A DNA stretch of 50,660 nucleotides from Candidatus Woesebacteria bacterium GW2011_GWA1_39_21 (GCA_000993685.1 LBWP01000005.1:1-50660); one strand, 5' to 3'; shown: positions 30,405 to 38,176, counted from the stretch's first letter. Program-made: numbers and translations. The notes: generated by a model not told the origin, from the letters alone.

Positions 30405-31484
30405 ATGAATGTAAAAAGCTATCTTAAGGAATATATAGTAAGGGCTGATGCCTTTATGGCTTCATATATAGCTAGAAAGATTTTAGAGGTTCAGGATGTT
30501 GGCAAAAATAGCAAGGGAGGACTTGTCGCTGTTGATATGCTCGAAAGATACAAAAATTTTTGTTTGGGTGGAAAAAAATTAAGGGGAGGAATTATACAAC
30601 TGGGTTATGAACTCTCCGGAGGGAAAAAGGAAGATGTTTTAGGAGCGTCTTCATCCATAGAATTCATTCATTCATTCCTTCTTATGCATGACGATATCCA
30701 AGATATGGATTTTCTTCGTCGGGGGCAGCCTACTATCCACAAACAATACGAATCAAAACATGAAGAAATGAAGTTTAAAAAAGATTTTAAACTTTATGGT
30801 ACTTCAATGGGAATCAATATGGGGGATCTTGGTGCTTACATGGGAATGGAAGTAATTCTTTCTTCGTCATTAGATGAGTCGCGGAAATTAGAAGCATCAA
30901 TTTATTTTTCAAGACTTTTGCAGAGAGTTGCTTTTGGTCAGGGGCTTGATGTTACATACGAGCAGCTTCCCAAAGTTACTGAAGCGGATGTTATGGAATT
31001 ACATCTTCAAAAAACAAGTGTCTATACAGTTGGTGGCCCATTAAAAATCGGTGCTATTTTAGGTGGTCTACCTAAGAAAAATATTAATGCGATTGAAAAG
31101 TACGGAGAACCAATAGGTATAGCTTTTCAGCTGCGAGATGACGAACTCGGTCTCTTTTCAAGTGAACAAGAATTGGGAAAACCAATCGGAAGCGATATAA
31201 GAGAGGGAAAAAATACAATTCTGAAAATCAAAGCTATTGAGAAGACAAAAGGCAAAGACAGGGAATTTTTGATGAAAGCTTATGGAGATAGAAACATAAG
31301 CAAGAAAGCTGTTGATAAGGTTAGAGACTTAACTGTCAAAACCGGAGCCTATGATTATTCTAAGAAACTCGCTAAGAAGTTGGTTGCGGATGGGAAGAAA
31401 TTTATACCGCAAATTACAAAAGATTTATATTTTCAAGACGCACTTTCTTCGTTTGCTGACTTCATGATAGAGAGAGGATCTTAA
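30405..31484 (+). CDS. Polyprenyl (geranylgeranyl-type) diphosphate synthase
   Basis: GGKKLRGGI; FLLMHDDIQDMDFLRRGQPTIH (first Asp-rich motif); IAFQLRDDELGLF...LGKPIGSDIREGKNT. Confidence 0.9.
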   Translation: MNVKSYLKEYIVRADAFMASYIARKILEVQDVGKNSKGGLVAVDMLERYKNFCLGGKKLRGGIIQLGYELSGGKKEDVLGASSSIEFIHSFLLMHDDIQDMDFLRRGQPTIHKQYESKHEEMKFKKDFKLYGTSMGINMGDLGAYMGMEVILSSSLDESRKLEASIYFSRLLQRVAFGQGLDVTYEQLPKVTEADVMELHLQKTSVYTVGGPLKIGAILGGLPKKNINAIEKYGEPIGIAFQLRDDELGLFSSEQELGKPIGSDIREGKNTILKIKAIEKTKGKDREFLMKAYGDRNISKKAVDKVRDLTVKTGAYDYSKKLAKKLVADGKKFIPQITKDLYFQDALSSFADFMIERGS

Positions 31485-31502
31485 TGTGTTATAATCATTA
31501 AC

Positions 31503-32783
31503 ATGCCTTCGGATGACAAATCACCGTTTCCTCCCGGTACGATTGTTCCAAACCACATTGCTGTTATTCTTGATGGAAACGGAAGGTGGGCACGCTCAAG
31601 AGGGCTTCCTGTTACCAAGGGACATGAAGCCGGGGCGAAGGCAATAAAAAAAGTTATGGATGCGGCGCGTGGTTGGGGAGTTCACACCTTAACGATTTGG
31701 GGATGGTCGACAGAAAATTGGTCTCGCCCATACTGGGAGACTAAAAAAATTATGTCACTAGTTATGACATATCTTCAGAATGAATTAAAGACGGCGAAGA
31801 AAGACGGGATTAGATTTCATCACATAGGTAGAAAAGACAGGCTTCCAAAAGATGTTAGAGCGTGGATCACGAGAATAGAAAATGAAACAAGAAATAACAC
31901 CAAATATATTTTGAATGTAGCGTTAGATTACGGGGGACATGACGAGATAGTCAGAGCTGTAAAAAGAATAGTTGAAGACAAAATTCCATCAACAGAGATC
32001 GACGAGCAATTGTTCGAAAGCTATCTTGATACTTCCGGACAGCCGTATCCCTACCCCGATCTTTTTATCAGAACTTCCGGCGAACAACGAACAAGTGGAT
32101 TTTTGCCGTGGCAGCTGGCTTATACTGAATTCTATTTTGAACCCGACCATCTTCCCGACATGAACCCTGAAAAACTTAAAGCTGCGATACTGGATTTTAG
32201 CCGCAGAAGGAGGCGGTTTGGTGCGAAGGATAAGGTAATGCATTTTAAGTTCGAACCTGAAGCGGTTGCGAAACTTGAGGTTGCTTGGTGGCGGTTGAAG
32301 AAAATTCCGGCTGGCATAAGATTTCGTGATTATGCAATTGAACACATCAAAGAGCAGTTTGGAATTTCAAAAGATCTTGCCAAAAAAGCCGCGCAGTTGA
32401 TGGTCGAGGCGCTGGTTTGGGGTGAAGAGAAAAAGTGGGAAGAAGCGAAGAATCCACTAAAGAAGTTTTATGAGCTGCTCAAAGGCGAACTAAAATTGGC
32501 ATTTGAACCATCAATTGCTGCGTCATTGGAAGTTAAACTCTGGCAGGATATCGGTGATAAGAAAAATATCGGGAGTGTTTTAGATGTGGAAGAGGTTGCA
32601 CGTCAATATTATTCTGAAGTCTATCGTATTTCCGATTTTCAGGCGGCCAAAATTGCGCATTTGAGGATATTGGCTAATCTTGAGAGAAATTTAGCCGAAG
32701 ATGGGGAAGGTGATGATCATTGGAATAAGGCTCGGGATTATCTGCAGAAATATTACGTCGCACTAAAAGACCGCGTTGCTTAA
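31503..32783 (+). CDS. uppS: Undecaprenyl diphosphate synthase fused to C-terminal helical tandem-repeat extension
   Basis: HIAVILDGNGRWARSRGLPVTKGHEAG; DLFIRTSGEQRTSGFLPWQLAYTEFYF; domain ends near RRRRFG, then ~180 aa extension. Confidence 0.93.
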   Translation: MPSDDKSPFPPGTIVPNHIAVILDGNGRWARSRGLPVTKGHEAGAKAIKKVMDAARGWGVHTLTIWGWSTENWSRPYWETKKIMSLVMTYLQNELKTAKKDGIRFHHIGRKDRLPKDVRAWITRIENETRNNTKYILNVALDYGGHDEIVRAVKRIVEDKIPSTEIDEQLFESYLDTSGQPYPYPDLFIRTSGEQRTSGFLPWQLAYTEFYFEPDHLPDMNPEKLKAAILDFSRRRRRFGAKDKVMHFKFEPEAVAKLEVAWWRLKKIPAGIRFRDYAIEHIKEQFGISKDLAKKAAQLMVEALVWGEEKKWEEAKNPLKKFYELLKGELKLAFEPSIAASLEVKLWQDIGDKKNIGSVLDVEEVARQYYSEVYRISDFQAAKIAHLRILANLERNLAEDGEGDDHWNKARDYLQKYYVALKDRVA

Positions 32784-33436
32784 TCAACTTTTATTTCAAA
32801 ACTTCTTAATTTTTCGATAAATGGTTTAACTTTTTCCTCTGTAATATCTTCAGATTTTATTATGCAATGAGAGAATATTTGTTTTTCATTTTCATAATTT
32901 TTCTTTTTAAGAAACTCAAATTTCTCGATTGTATATTTTTTGTCTATTTTACCGGCATACCGTTTCCACGCTTCTTTATATCTTGCTTCCATTGAAACAA
33001 CACCATATGGCGAAACTCGCTGGTCGGCATAAGATAATATTTTAAGATTATAGTTGGACGAACCCGAAATTTTTTCGGATTCGGAAAAACCGATTTGATC
33101 GATGAGATTTATAACATCTTGCAAAACTCCGATTTCTTTTAATATCTTGATTGTTACTTTATGATCGTCGCTGCCGTATTTTTTTGTAAATTCCCTGTAG
33201 ACATCTTTCCAGTAATCAACACCTTGAGGTAGAAACCATGTTTTACTGAAATGTTCAAAATCAAACTTAACAATGTTACCCAAATCATGGAGCAGTCCGG
33301 CGCCTATAATGAAATCTTTATTAATTGGAATTTTGACACTATCGCAGATAAAAGCAGCAACTGAAGCAACGTGGAGCATGTGGAGTTGAAGATTAGGTAA
33401 AATGTAATATTTCTCGTAAATTTCTTGTATTTTCAT
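32780..33436 (-). CDS. HD-domain hydrolase
   Basis: LHMLHVASVAAFICDSV...IIGAGLLHDLGNIVKFD. Confidence 0.8.
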   Translation of the reverse strand: MKIQEIYEKYYILPNLQLHMLHVASVAAFICDSVKIPINKDFIIGAGLLHDLGNIVKFDFEHFSKTWFLPQGVDYWKDVYREFTKKYGSDDHKVTIKILKEIGVLQDVINLIDQIGFSESEKISGSSNYNLKILSYADQRVSPYGVVSMEARYKEAWKRYAGKIDKKYTIEKFEFLKKKNYENEKQIFSHCIIKSEDITEEKVKPFIEKLRSFEIKVD

Positions 33437-33766
33437 TTAGCCTCCGACCATAAAAGAAGAAACGATAACTAGTAAGACGAAAAAGAGATTTAAATAGACT
33501 ATTTTTTTAGATTGTTGCGATTTGTTTTTAAAATAGCTTATCAAGGCTAAATTTAAAGCAATAAATGGTACAACTAAAAGCAGAAAAAGTTGTCCGGAAG
33601 ATGTCAACCTAGAGATTGTAAATTTGTAAATAAAACTCCAGAGGTAGCTTATCCCTCCGCTCAACCAAATCAGGATGGACGGGAGAGTGAAGATAATTGA
33701 CAAAAATAAGACTTTATCTTTCTTGAGAAGCAGGAATACTCTTTTGAACATCAAAACAATCTTCAT
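33437..33766 (-). CDS. Small multi-pass membrane protein (ORF-track start 33790 is a TTG at the mobile-element boundary)
   Basis: Three hydrophobic segments; ATG at residue 9 of ORF track. Confidence 0.55.
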   Translation of the reverse strand: MKIVLMFKRVFLLLKKDKVLFLSIIFTLPSILIWLSGGISYLWSFIYKFTISRLTSSGQLFLLLVVPFIALNLALISYFKNKSQQSKKIVYLNLFFVLLVIVSSFMVGG

Positions 33767-33781
33767 ATTGTCGGTGCAGTT

Positions 33782-33946
33782 TTTATTCAAACCCCCTGAA
33801 AACCGTGGACTTCTTAGTCCACGGATGAAAAGGAGGAATGATCAAATGGTTCGGCCAGCTCACCATCCTGAGTAAAACTGAAGGACTTGTTGAGCCCAAA
33901 GGACCGAGAATACCGACGGCTTCTAGCCCTCGGTAGTTTATTCAAC
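33782..33946 (+). mobile_element. IS200/IS605-like non-autonomous element / orphan TnpB omega-RNA (reRNA)-like sequence
   Basis: Direct repeat TTTATTCAA at 33782-33790 and 33937-33945; hairpin CCGTGGAC-TTCTTA-GTCCACGG (33803-33824); right-end hairpin TACCGAcGGC-TTCTA-GCCcTCGGTA (33911-33935) followed by TTTATTCAAC; GCTCA...TGAGTAAAACTGAAGGACTTGTTGAGCCCAAAGGACCGAGAATACCGACGG resembles IS605 3'-end RNA scaffolds. Confidence 0.65.
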
Positions 33947-33953
33947 CTTCTTG

Positions 33954-34024
33954 TCGGGGTGGGCAGAATTGAACTGCCGCCGGACGCACCCCATGCGCCC
34001 ATTCTACCGTTAAACTACACCCCG
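33954..34024 (-). tRNA. tRNA-Pro(GGG), no encoded CCA
   Basis: Reverse strand: CGGGGTG acceptor/CACCCCG; anticodon stem GGCGC/GCGTC with loop ATGGGGT; T-arm GGCAG TTCAATT CTGCC; discriminator A; C1-G72. Confidence 0.9.
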
Positions 34025-34137
34025 TAGAGCTTCTAACTTGTACCTTGGTATTTTAACAAAACGTAGCGTTTATAGTAAGAGACTTTGTTCTTCAATATAG
34101 AATGTTGAACTTCTAATATGTTAATATCAAACAGGTT

Positions 34138-35310
34138 ATGTATTTTTATACTACGCTTCTAGCACAAGTCAGAAACCCTCTTTTTTCATCAGATTATAGT
34201 GGTTACAACAGTGGTGGATGGGGGTACTTTAACATAACTATCCAAAACATCATAAATGTTGGTTTTATAATTGCCGCCGTTATTTTTGTTATTATTTTTA
34301 TTGTCGGTGCTTTCCAGTGGATTACTGCTGGGGGTGATAAGGGGAAATTATCTGAAGCAAAAGGGAAGATCACACATGTGATTATTGGACTTATTGTCCT
34401 TCTTTTAATTTTCTTGATTATCCAGTTTGTGAATTATGTTTTAGGAATTAATATTGGGATGTTTGGAGCGCCGCCGGGAAATAACCGTACGGCATACGAT
34501 TTTACTCCGGGCGCAACCCTACCGATTGCAACTAGTACTTTAACGGTTGTGTTAACAAATACACCAGTTCCAACATCTACTCCAACGGGAACCCCAGTTC
34601 CAACCAGGGTTCCAACATCCACTCCAACCAATGTACCAATTCCGACATCAACCAACACTCCAATTCCTACCTCAACAAATACCCCAGTTCCAACCAGGGT
34701 TCCAACATCCACTCCAACCAATGTACCAATTCCGACATCAACTCCGCTTCCCACAGTAACTCCGATATTGGCGTTTTGTTCTGACACTGATACCGGGGTA
34801 GATTCCGAGAATATCGGTACGGTTGCAGAAAATTCATCTTCAGGTGTCGTCCAATACCACACCGATTTTTGTTATTCGCTTTCATCCCTGAATGAATACT
34901 TCTGTAGTTCATCAACGAACTACTCTTCAACTTTGATTAGTTGTTCTGATATAAGAGCTAATTCAGCCTGTCAAAACGGTGAGTGTTGCTCTGTTCCAAA
35001 CACAGCCTGTTTGACGGACTCTGATTGTTGCTTGCCATACGTTTGTAATTCCGGGAGGTGTCAAAGCTCAGGTAACATATTGTTAAATCAAGCGGCGAGC
35101 GTAAGCTGCAGAAATTATTGTCTGGACAGTGGCTTTTCCGGTTGTTCTAGCATTGGAACAGACACTGCAGGAACGAACGGTATGGCAACTCTTTACCAGT
35201 CTGGAAGTTGTGTAACCACAAATACTTATGACTGCTTTACCGTCTTATACAACCAAGGTGTTGTTTGTAGTGGATTTTTGGCTAATTGGACATACTGTCG
35301 GTGTTTTTAA
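34138..35310 (+). CDS. Pilin-like two-TM protein (T4SS_pilin-like) with P/T-rich repeats and Cys-rich extracellular domain
   Basis: TM segments around IINVGFIIAAVIFVIIFIVGAFQWITAGGDKGKLSEAKGKITHVIIGLIVLLLIFLIIQFV; PTSTPTNVPIPTSTNTP repeats; CLTDSDCCLPYVCNSGRC. Confidence 0.7.
   Translation: MYFYTTLLAQVRNPLFSSDYSGYNSGGWGYFNITIQNIINVGFIIAAVIFVIIFIVGAFQWITAGGDKGKLSEAKGKITHVIIGLIVLLLIFLIIQFVNYVLGINIGMFGAPPGNNRTAYDFTPGATLPIATSTLTVVLTNTPVPTSTPTGTPVPTRVPTSTPTNVPIPTSTNTPIPTSTNTPVPTRVPTSTPTNVPIPTSTPLPTVTPILAFCSDTDTGVDSENIGTVAENSSSGVVQYHTDFCYSLSSLNEYFCSSSTNYSSTLISCSDIRANSACQNGECCSVPNTACLTDSDCCLPYVCNSGRCQSSGNILLNQAASVSCRNYCLDSGFSGCSSIGTDTAGTNGMATLYQSGSCVTTNTYDCFTVLYNQGVVCSGFLANWTYCRCF
34591..34742 (+). 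repeat. 62-bp direct repeat with 90-bp period inside the P/T-rich linker
   Basis: ACCCCAGTTCCAACCAGGGTTCCAACATCCACTCCAACCAATGTACCAATTCCGACATCAAC at 34591-34652 and 34681-34742, identical. Confidence 0.95.
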
Positions 35311-35322
35311 AGTTATAACTTT

Positions 35323-35853
35323 ATGGAGTTACGAGATCTTAATCCGGCTAATAAACTACCGTTTATAAAATCTAGCAATAAAAAAATAATTATCTTGCTG
35401 TCTGTTGTTGCTGTGCTTTTTGGAGTCGGACTTTATGCAAACCTGTATGGTGCTTCAAAAAGAAATAGTACAGTTCAACAGTCGGAAACGACGCAAGCTG
35501 TGACTCCAGTGGTAACGGGTTCGATGGGTAGTACCATAACGGAAGATGGTAAAAAAGAAGCGCCAACAGTTTTGAATGGTTTTTTAAATCTGCTAAAACA
35601 GGGACAGATAGATGAAGCAAATCAATTTGTTTCTAGCTACTCGTCGATTGAATATTTCACAGACCTTAAGAATAATTTGTATAATCCCAGTCAGCAAGTT
35701 TTGCTTAGCACTTTGGAGACTAAATATTCAGAATCGGGAAAATTTGCATTCGTTACCCTTGAGATTGCAACAGTAGAAAAAAAGACATATTACAAATTTG
35801 TTTTGATGAAAGAGAATTCTGGGTGGAAAGCAATGTCTGCTTGGTTGTTATAA
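35323..35853 (+). CDS. Single-pass membrane-anchored protein with extracytoplasmic domain
   Basis: N-terminal TM (KKIIILLSVVAVLFGVGLYA); C-terminus TYYKFVLMKENSGWKAMSAWLL. Confidence 0.6.
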   Translation: MELRDLNPANKLPFIKSSNKKIIILLSVVAVLFGVGLYANLYGASKRNSTVQQSETTQAVTPVVTGSMGSTITEDGKKEAPTVLNGFLNLLKQGQIDEANQFVSSYSSIEYFTDLKNNLYNPSQQVLLSTLETKYSESGKFAFVTLEIATVEKKTYYKFVLMKENSGWKAMSAWLL

Positions 35854-35857
35854 AACT

Positions 35858-37069
35858 ATGTTGAATTTAATTGTTACCAGGTTAATAAACCCACAGATAG
35901 TTTCGCCAATTAACACCTATATTGGCGGTAATTATGCCAACAGAATTGTCACGATTGCGATTGACGTTGGTTTAATAATCTGTGTCATCGCTTTTATCAT
36001 TTTATTCTTGATTGGCGGCGCGCAGTGGGTGATGTCGGGTGGCAACAAACAATCTTTGGAAAACGCACGCAATAAAATCGTCAATGCGATCATTGGTCTT
36101 TTAATTCTTCTACTTTTGTGGATACTTTTGCAGGTAATTAATCAAATATTTGGTGTTAATATTGGTGGTCTTGGGGTTCCACAACTGAGTGCCCCGGCAC
36201 CGACGCCAATGCCGGTTACTACCGGGATATGTCAAACTTCTGGTGTGTCATGTTCATGTTCTTGTTTGTCCGGTTATGTTCCAGCATCAATTTGTAATGC
36301 AGCGTGCTCTGGAACTTGTCAATGTGTTTCAACAGGTGTAAATCCCGGAACGTGTGGCTGTGATCTGGGGGTCCCGCTATCAAACTCCTGTAACAGTCCA
36401 TACAGCCCCGTATGTTTTGGTCAGCTTGCATGCCAGTGTTTGCTTCCACCTTATCCCAATGGTGCTCGTTGTCAAAGTGGAAGCGAGTGTCAGTCTGGGG
36501 CTTGTGTCACGAGTTCCGATACTGACGGTGATGGATATTTTGTTGCAGGTGCAGGCGTCTGTGCAGTAGCCGCTGATTGTAACGATAACAACACTTTGGT
36601 CAATCCTGGACAAACGCAGTATTTCCAAGATCCGATTGCGGGAACGTTAAACGATTTCAACTACGATTGTGCTGACGGTGACAACAACGGTGACCCGAAT
36701 GATAAGCCCCCACAATTAAATTGTCTATCACAGCCACCTCAGAATCTTAGTTGTAATAATAGTCCGTTGGATATGTCTGTATACGGATCGCAAATTGGAT
36801 GGGCCAATTCTGTACCAGTATGTGGTGCGACTTTTAATAATGCAACAGATACTTTTTATGTTTGTTTGGCAAGTGAGTCAATTACAGCTAACTGTTCCGG
36901 AGGGGGGACCTTTGAAGGAATAATATGTAATCAACAGTGTGTGACAGGAAACAATTGTGGATCGGGCGCTCAACAATGTGTTAGATGGGCGCTTCGAAGT
37001 GTGCTGCCTTTCCCGTCGTATTTTGATGCGGCCGGGTTTTCAAGTTTGACACGAATGCCATGCAAATAA
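35858..37069 (+). CDS. Second pilin-like two-TM protein with Cys-rich and MopE-like domain
   Basis: VGLIICVIAFIILFLIGGAQWVMSGGNKQSLENARNKIVNAIIGLLILLLLWILLQVINQIFGVNIGGLG; DTDGDGYFVAGAGVCAVAADCNDNNTLVNPGQ. Confidence 0.7.
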   Translation: MLNLIVTRLINPQIVSPINTYIGGNYANRIVTIAIDVGLIICVIAFIILFLIGGAQWVMSGGNKQSLENARNKIVNAIIGLLILLLLWILLQVINQIFGVNIGGLGVPQLSAPAPTPMPVTTGICQTSGVSCSCSCLSGYVPASICNAACSGTCQCVSTGVNPGTCGCDLGVPLSNSCNSPYSPVCFGQLACQCLLPPYPNGARCQSGSECQSGACVTSSDTDGDGYFVAGAGVCAVAADCNDNNTLVNPGQTQYFQDPIAGTLNDFNYDCADGDNNGDPNDKPPQLNCLSQPPQNLSCNNSPLDMSVYGSQIGWANSVPVCGATFNNATDTFYVCLASESITANCSGGGTFEGIICNQQCVTGNNCGSGAQQCVRWALRSVLPFPSYFDAAGFSSLTRMPCK

Positions 37070-37578
37070 AAATACTAGGAAACAGAAAATTGTTAATGAT
37101 TCTACCTCTTGTTATTGTGTTTTTGTTGGTTGTCGGTTTAATTACATATAGACCTTCGGTGACGGGGAATATTTCAGATAATAATCTTGTTTCACTCAAG
37201 CCCCAAGCGGACGGTGAAAATGATGCTATTTTTTCAGCTAATTTAGAAACAGAGGATTTTTTATATGAAAAGAGTGTTTCGTTAATTATCCAGATTTCAA
37301 AAGCAGACAATAGTTATCTTGAAAACCCTGTTTATCAAGGTGTCAAGGAAAGTTTGTTGAATAGAGTGAGCGGGGAGATTTCACCGCTAGGATCGGATAT
37401 TAAAATAAGGGTTTTAAAAGTTTTTGTAAACTCGGATAAATTATCGGGGACAGTTTATTTGGGTTTGGATGGCGGGCCGCAGAAAATAGCACGCGTTACG
37501 ATATCATATTATAAGAATTCACAAGGTGAGTGGAAACTTTCTGATTTTCATTTAGGTAGGCCAGTTTCAGGAGGTTGA
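37060..37578 (+). CDS. Single-pass membrane-anchored protein, architecture like 35323-35853
   Basis: N-terminal TM; C-terminus ARVTISYYKNSQGEWKLSDFHLG; overlaps preceding ORF by 10 bp. Confidence 0.6.
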   Translation: MQIKILGNRKLLMILPLVIVFLLVVGLITYRPSVTGNISDNNLVSLKPQADGENDAIFSANLETEDFLYEKSVSLIIQISKADNSYLENPVYQGVKESLLNRVSGEISPLGSDIKIRVLKVFVNSDKLSGTVYLGLDGGPQKIARVTISYYKNSQGEWKLSDFHLGRPVSGG

Positions 37579-37615
37579 GCCAGCATTTCCGATCTCTTCT
37601 GATAAGCCTCACAGG

Positions 37616-37648
37616 CAATAAACCCTATCAGATTGACAGGGTTTATTG
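37616..37648. terminator. Probable bidirectional terminator hairpin between convergent genes
   Basis: CAATAAACCCT (37616-37626)/AGGGTTTATTG (37638-37648), 11 bp stem. Confidence 0.6.
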
Positions 37649-37667
37649 GAAGATAAATTTGGTTTTT

Positions 37668-38071
37668 TTATTTTCCCTTCGTCCGGACGGCGATTTTTTT
37701 AGTTTTTGCTGCTTCAGTTTTTGGAATTTTGATGGTTATTACACCATCTTCCACTTCAGCATCAGTTTTGTCCCATTGTCCCCGGTTAACGCACAGGTGT
37801 AATAATATTGGAATGACGAAGAGATATAGGAATCCTTTTTCTTACTCTCTTCGCTTTTTTCAGCCTTAATTGTCAAAACTCCGTCATCGATGTGAACATC
37901 AACATCCGATGCTGGAACACCAGCGACAACCGCCTCGACGATAATATGCTTGTCGGTTTCATGAACTTTCAAGCCTCTTTGTGAGGAGAATGATAGGTCA
38001 TCAAAATCCTCCATCCATCTTGGCAAAGATAAAAAGCTTCTTAGAGGATCTCGTTTTACGATATCTGCCAT
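37668..38071 (-). pseudogene. Hsp20/alpha-crystallin small heat-shock protein with 1-nt frameshift
   Basis: MADIVKRDPLRSFLSLPRWMEDF...FQYYYTCALTGDN then other frame WDKTDAEVEDGVITIKIPKTEAAKTKKIAVRTKGK*; 404 nt (3n+2). Confidence 0.85.
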
Positions 38072-38099
38072 AATTATTTTCACCACCTTTCTATAAACG

Positions 38100-38126
38100 T
38101 TAGCACTCATAGTAGACGAGTGCTAA
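38100..38126 (-). promoter_or_regulatory. CIRCE operator (HrcA-binding inverted repeat)
   Basis: TTAGCACTC-ATAGTAGAC-GAGTGCTAA, exact match to CIRCE consensus with N9 spacer. Confidence 0.95.
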
Positions 38127-38130
38127 CATG

Positions 38131-38159
38131 ATCATATAAATTTCTTTTTCGGTTGTCAA
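38131..38159 (-). promoter_or_regulatory. hsp20 promoter (TTGACA-17-TATGAT)
   Basis: Reverse strand TTGACA (38159-38154), 17 bp, TATGAT (38136-38131), directly upstream of CIRCE. Confidence 0.85.
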
Positions 38160-38176
38160 GAGTAATTTCTTTTGTT

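Noticed and set aside
33675-34002. ORFs 33675-33875 (+) and 33814-34002 (-)
   Set aside because: They cover the omega-RNA-like element and tRNA-Pro; compositions and positions explain them as non-coding.
34434-34862. Antisense ORF GVDVGTLVGTGV... and possible CRISPR-like array at 34560-34760
   Set aside because: Mirror of the P/T-rich coding repeat in the 34138 CDS; repeat units are in frame, variable and have no spacer structure.
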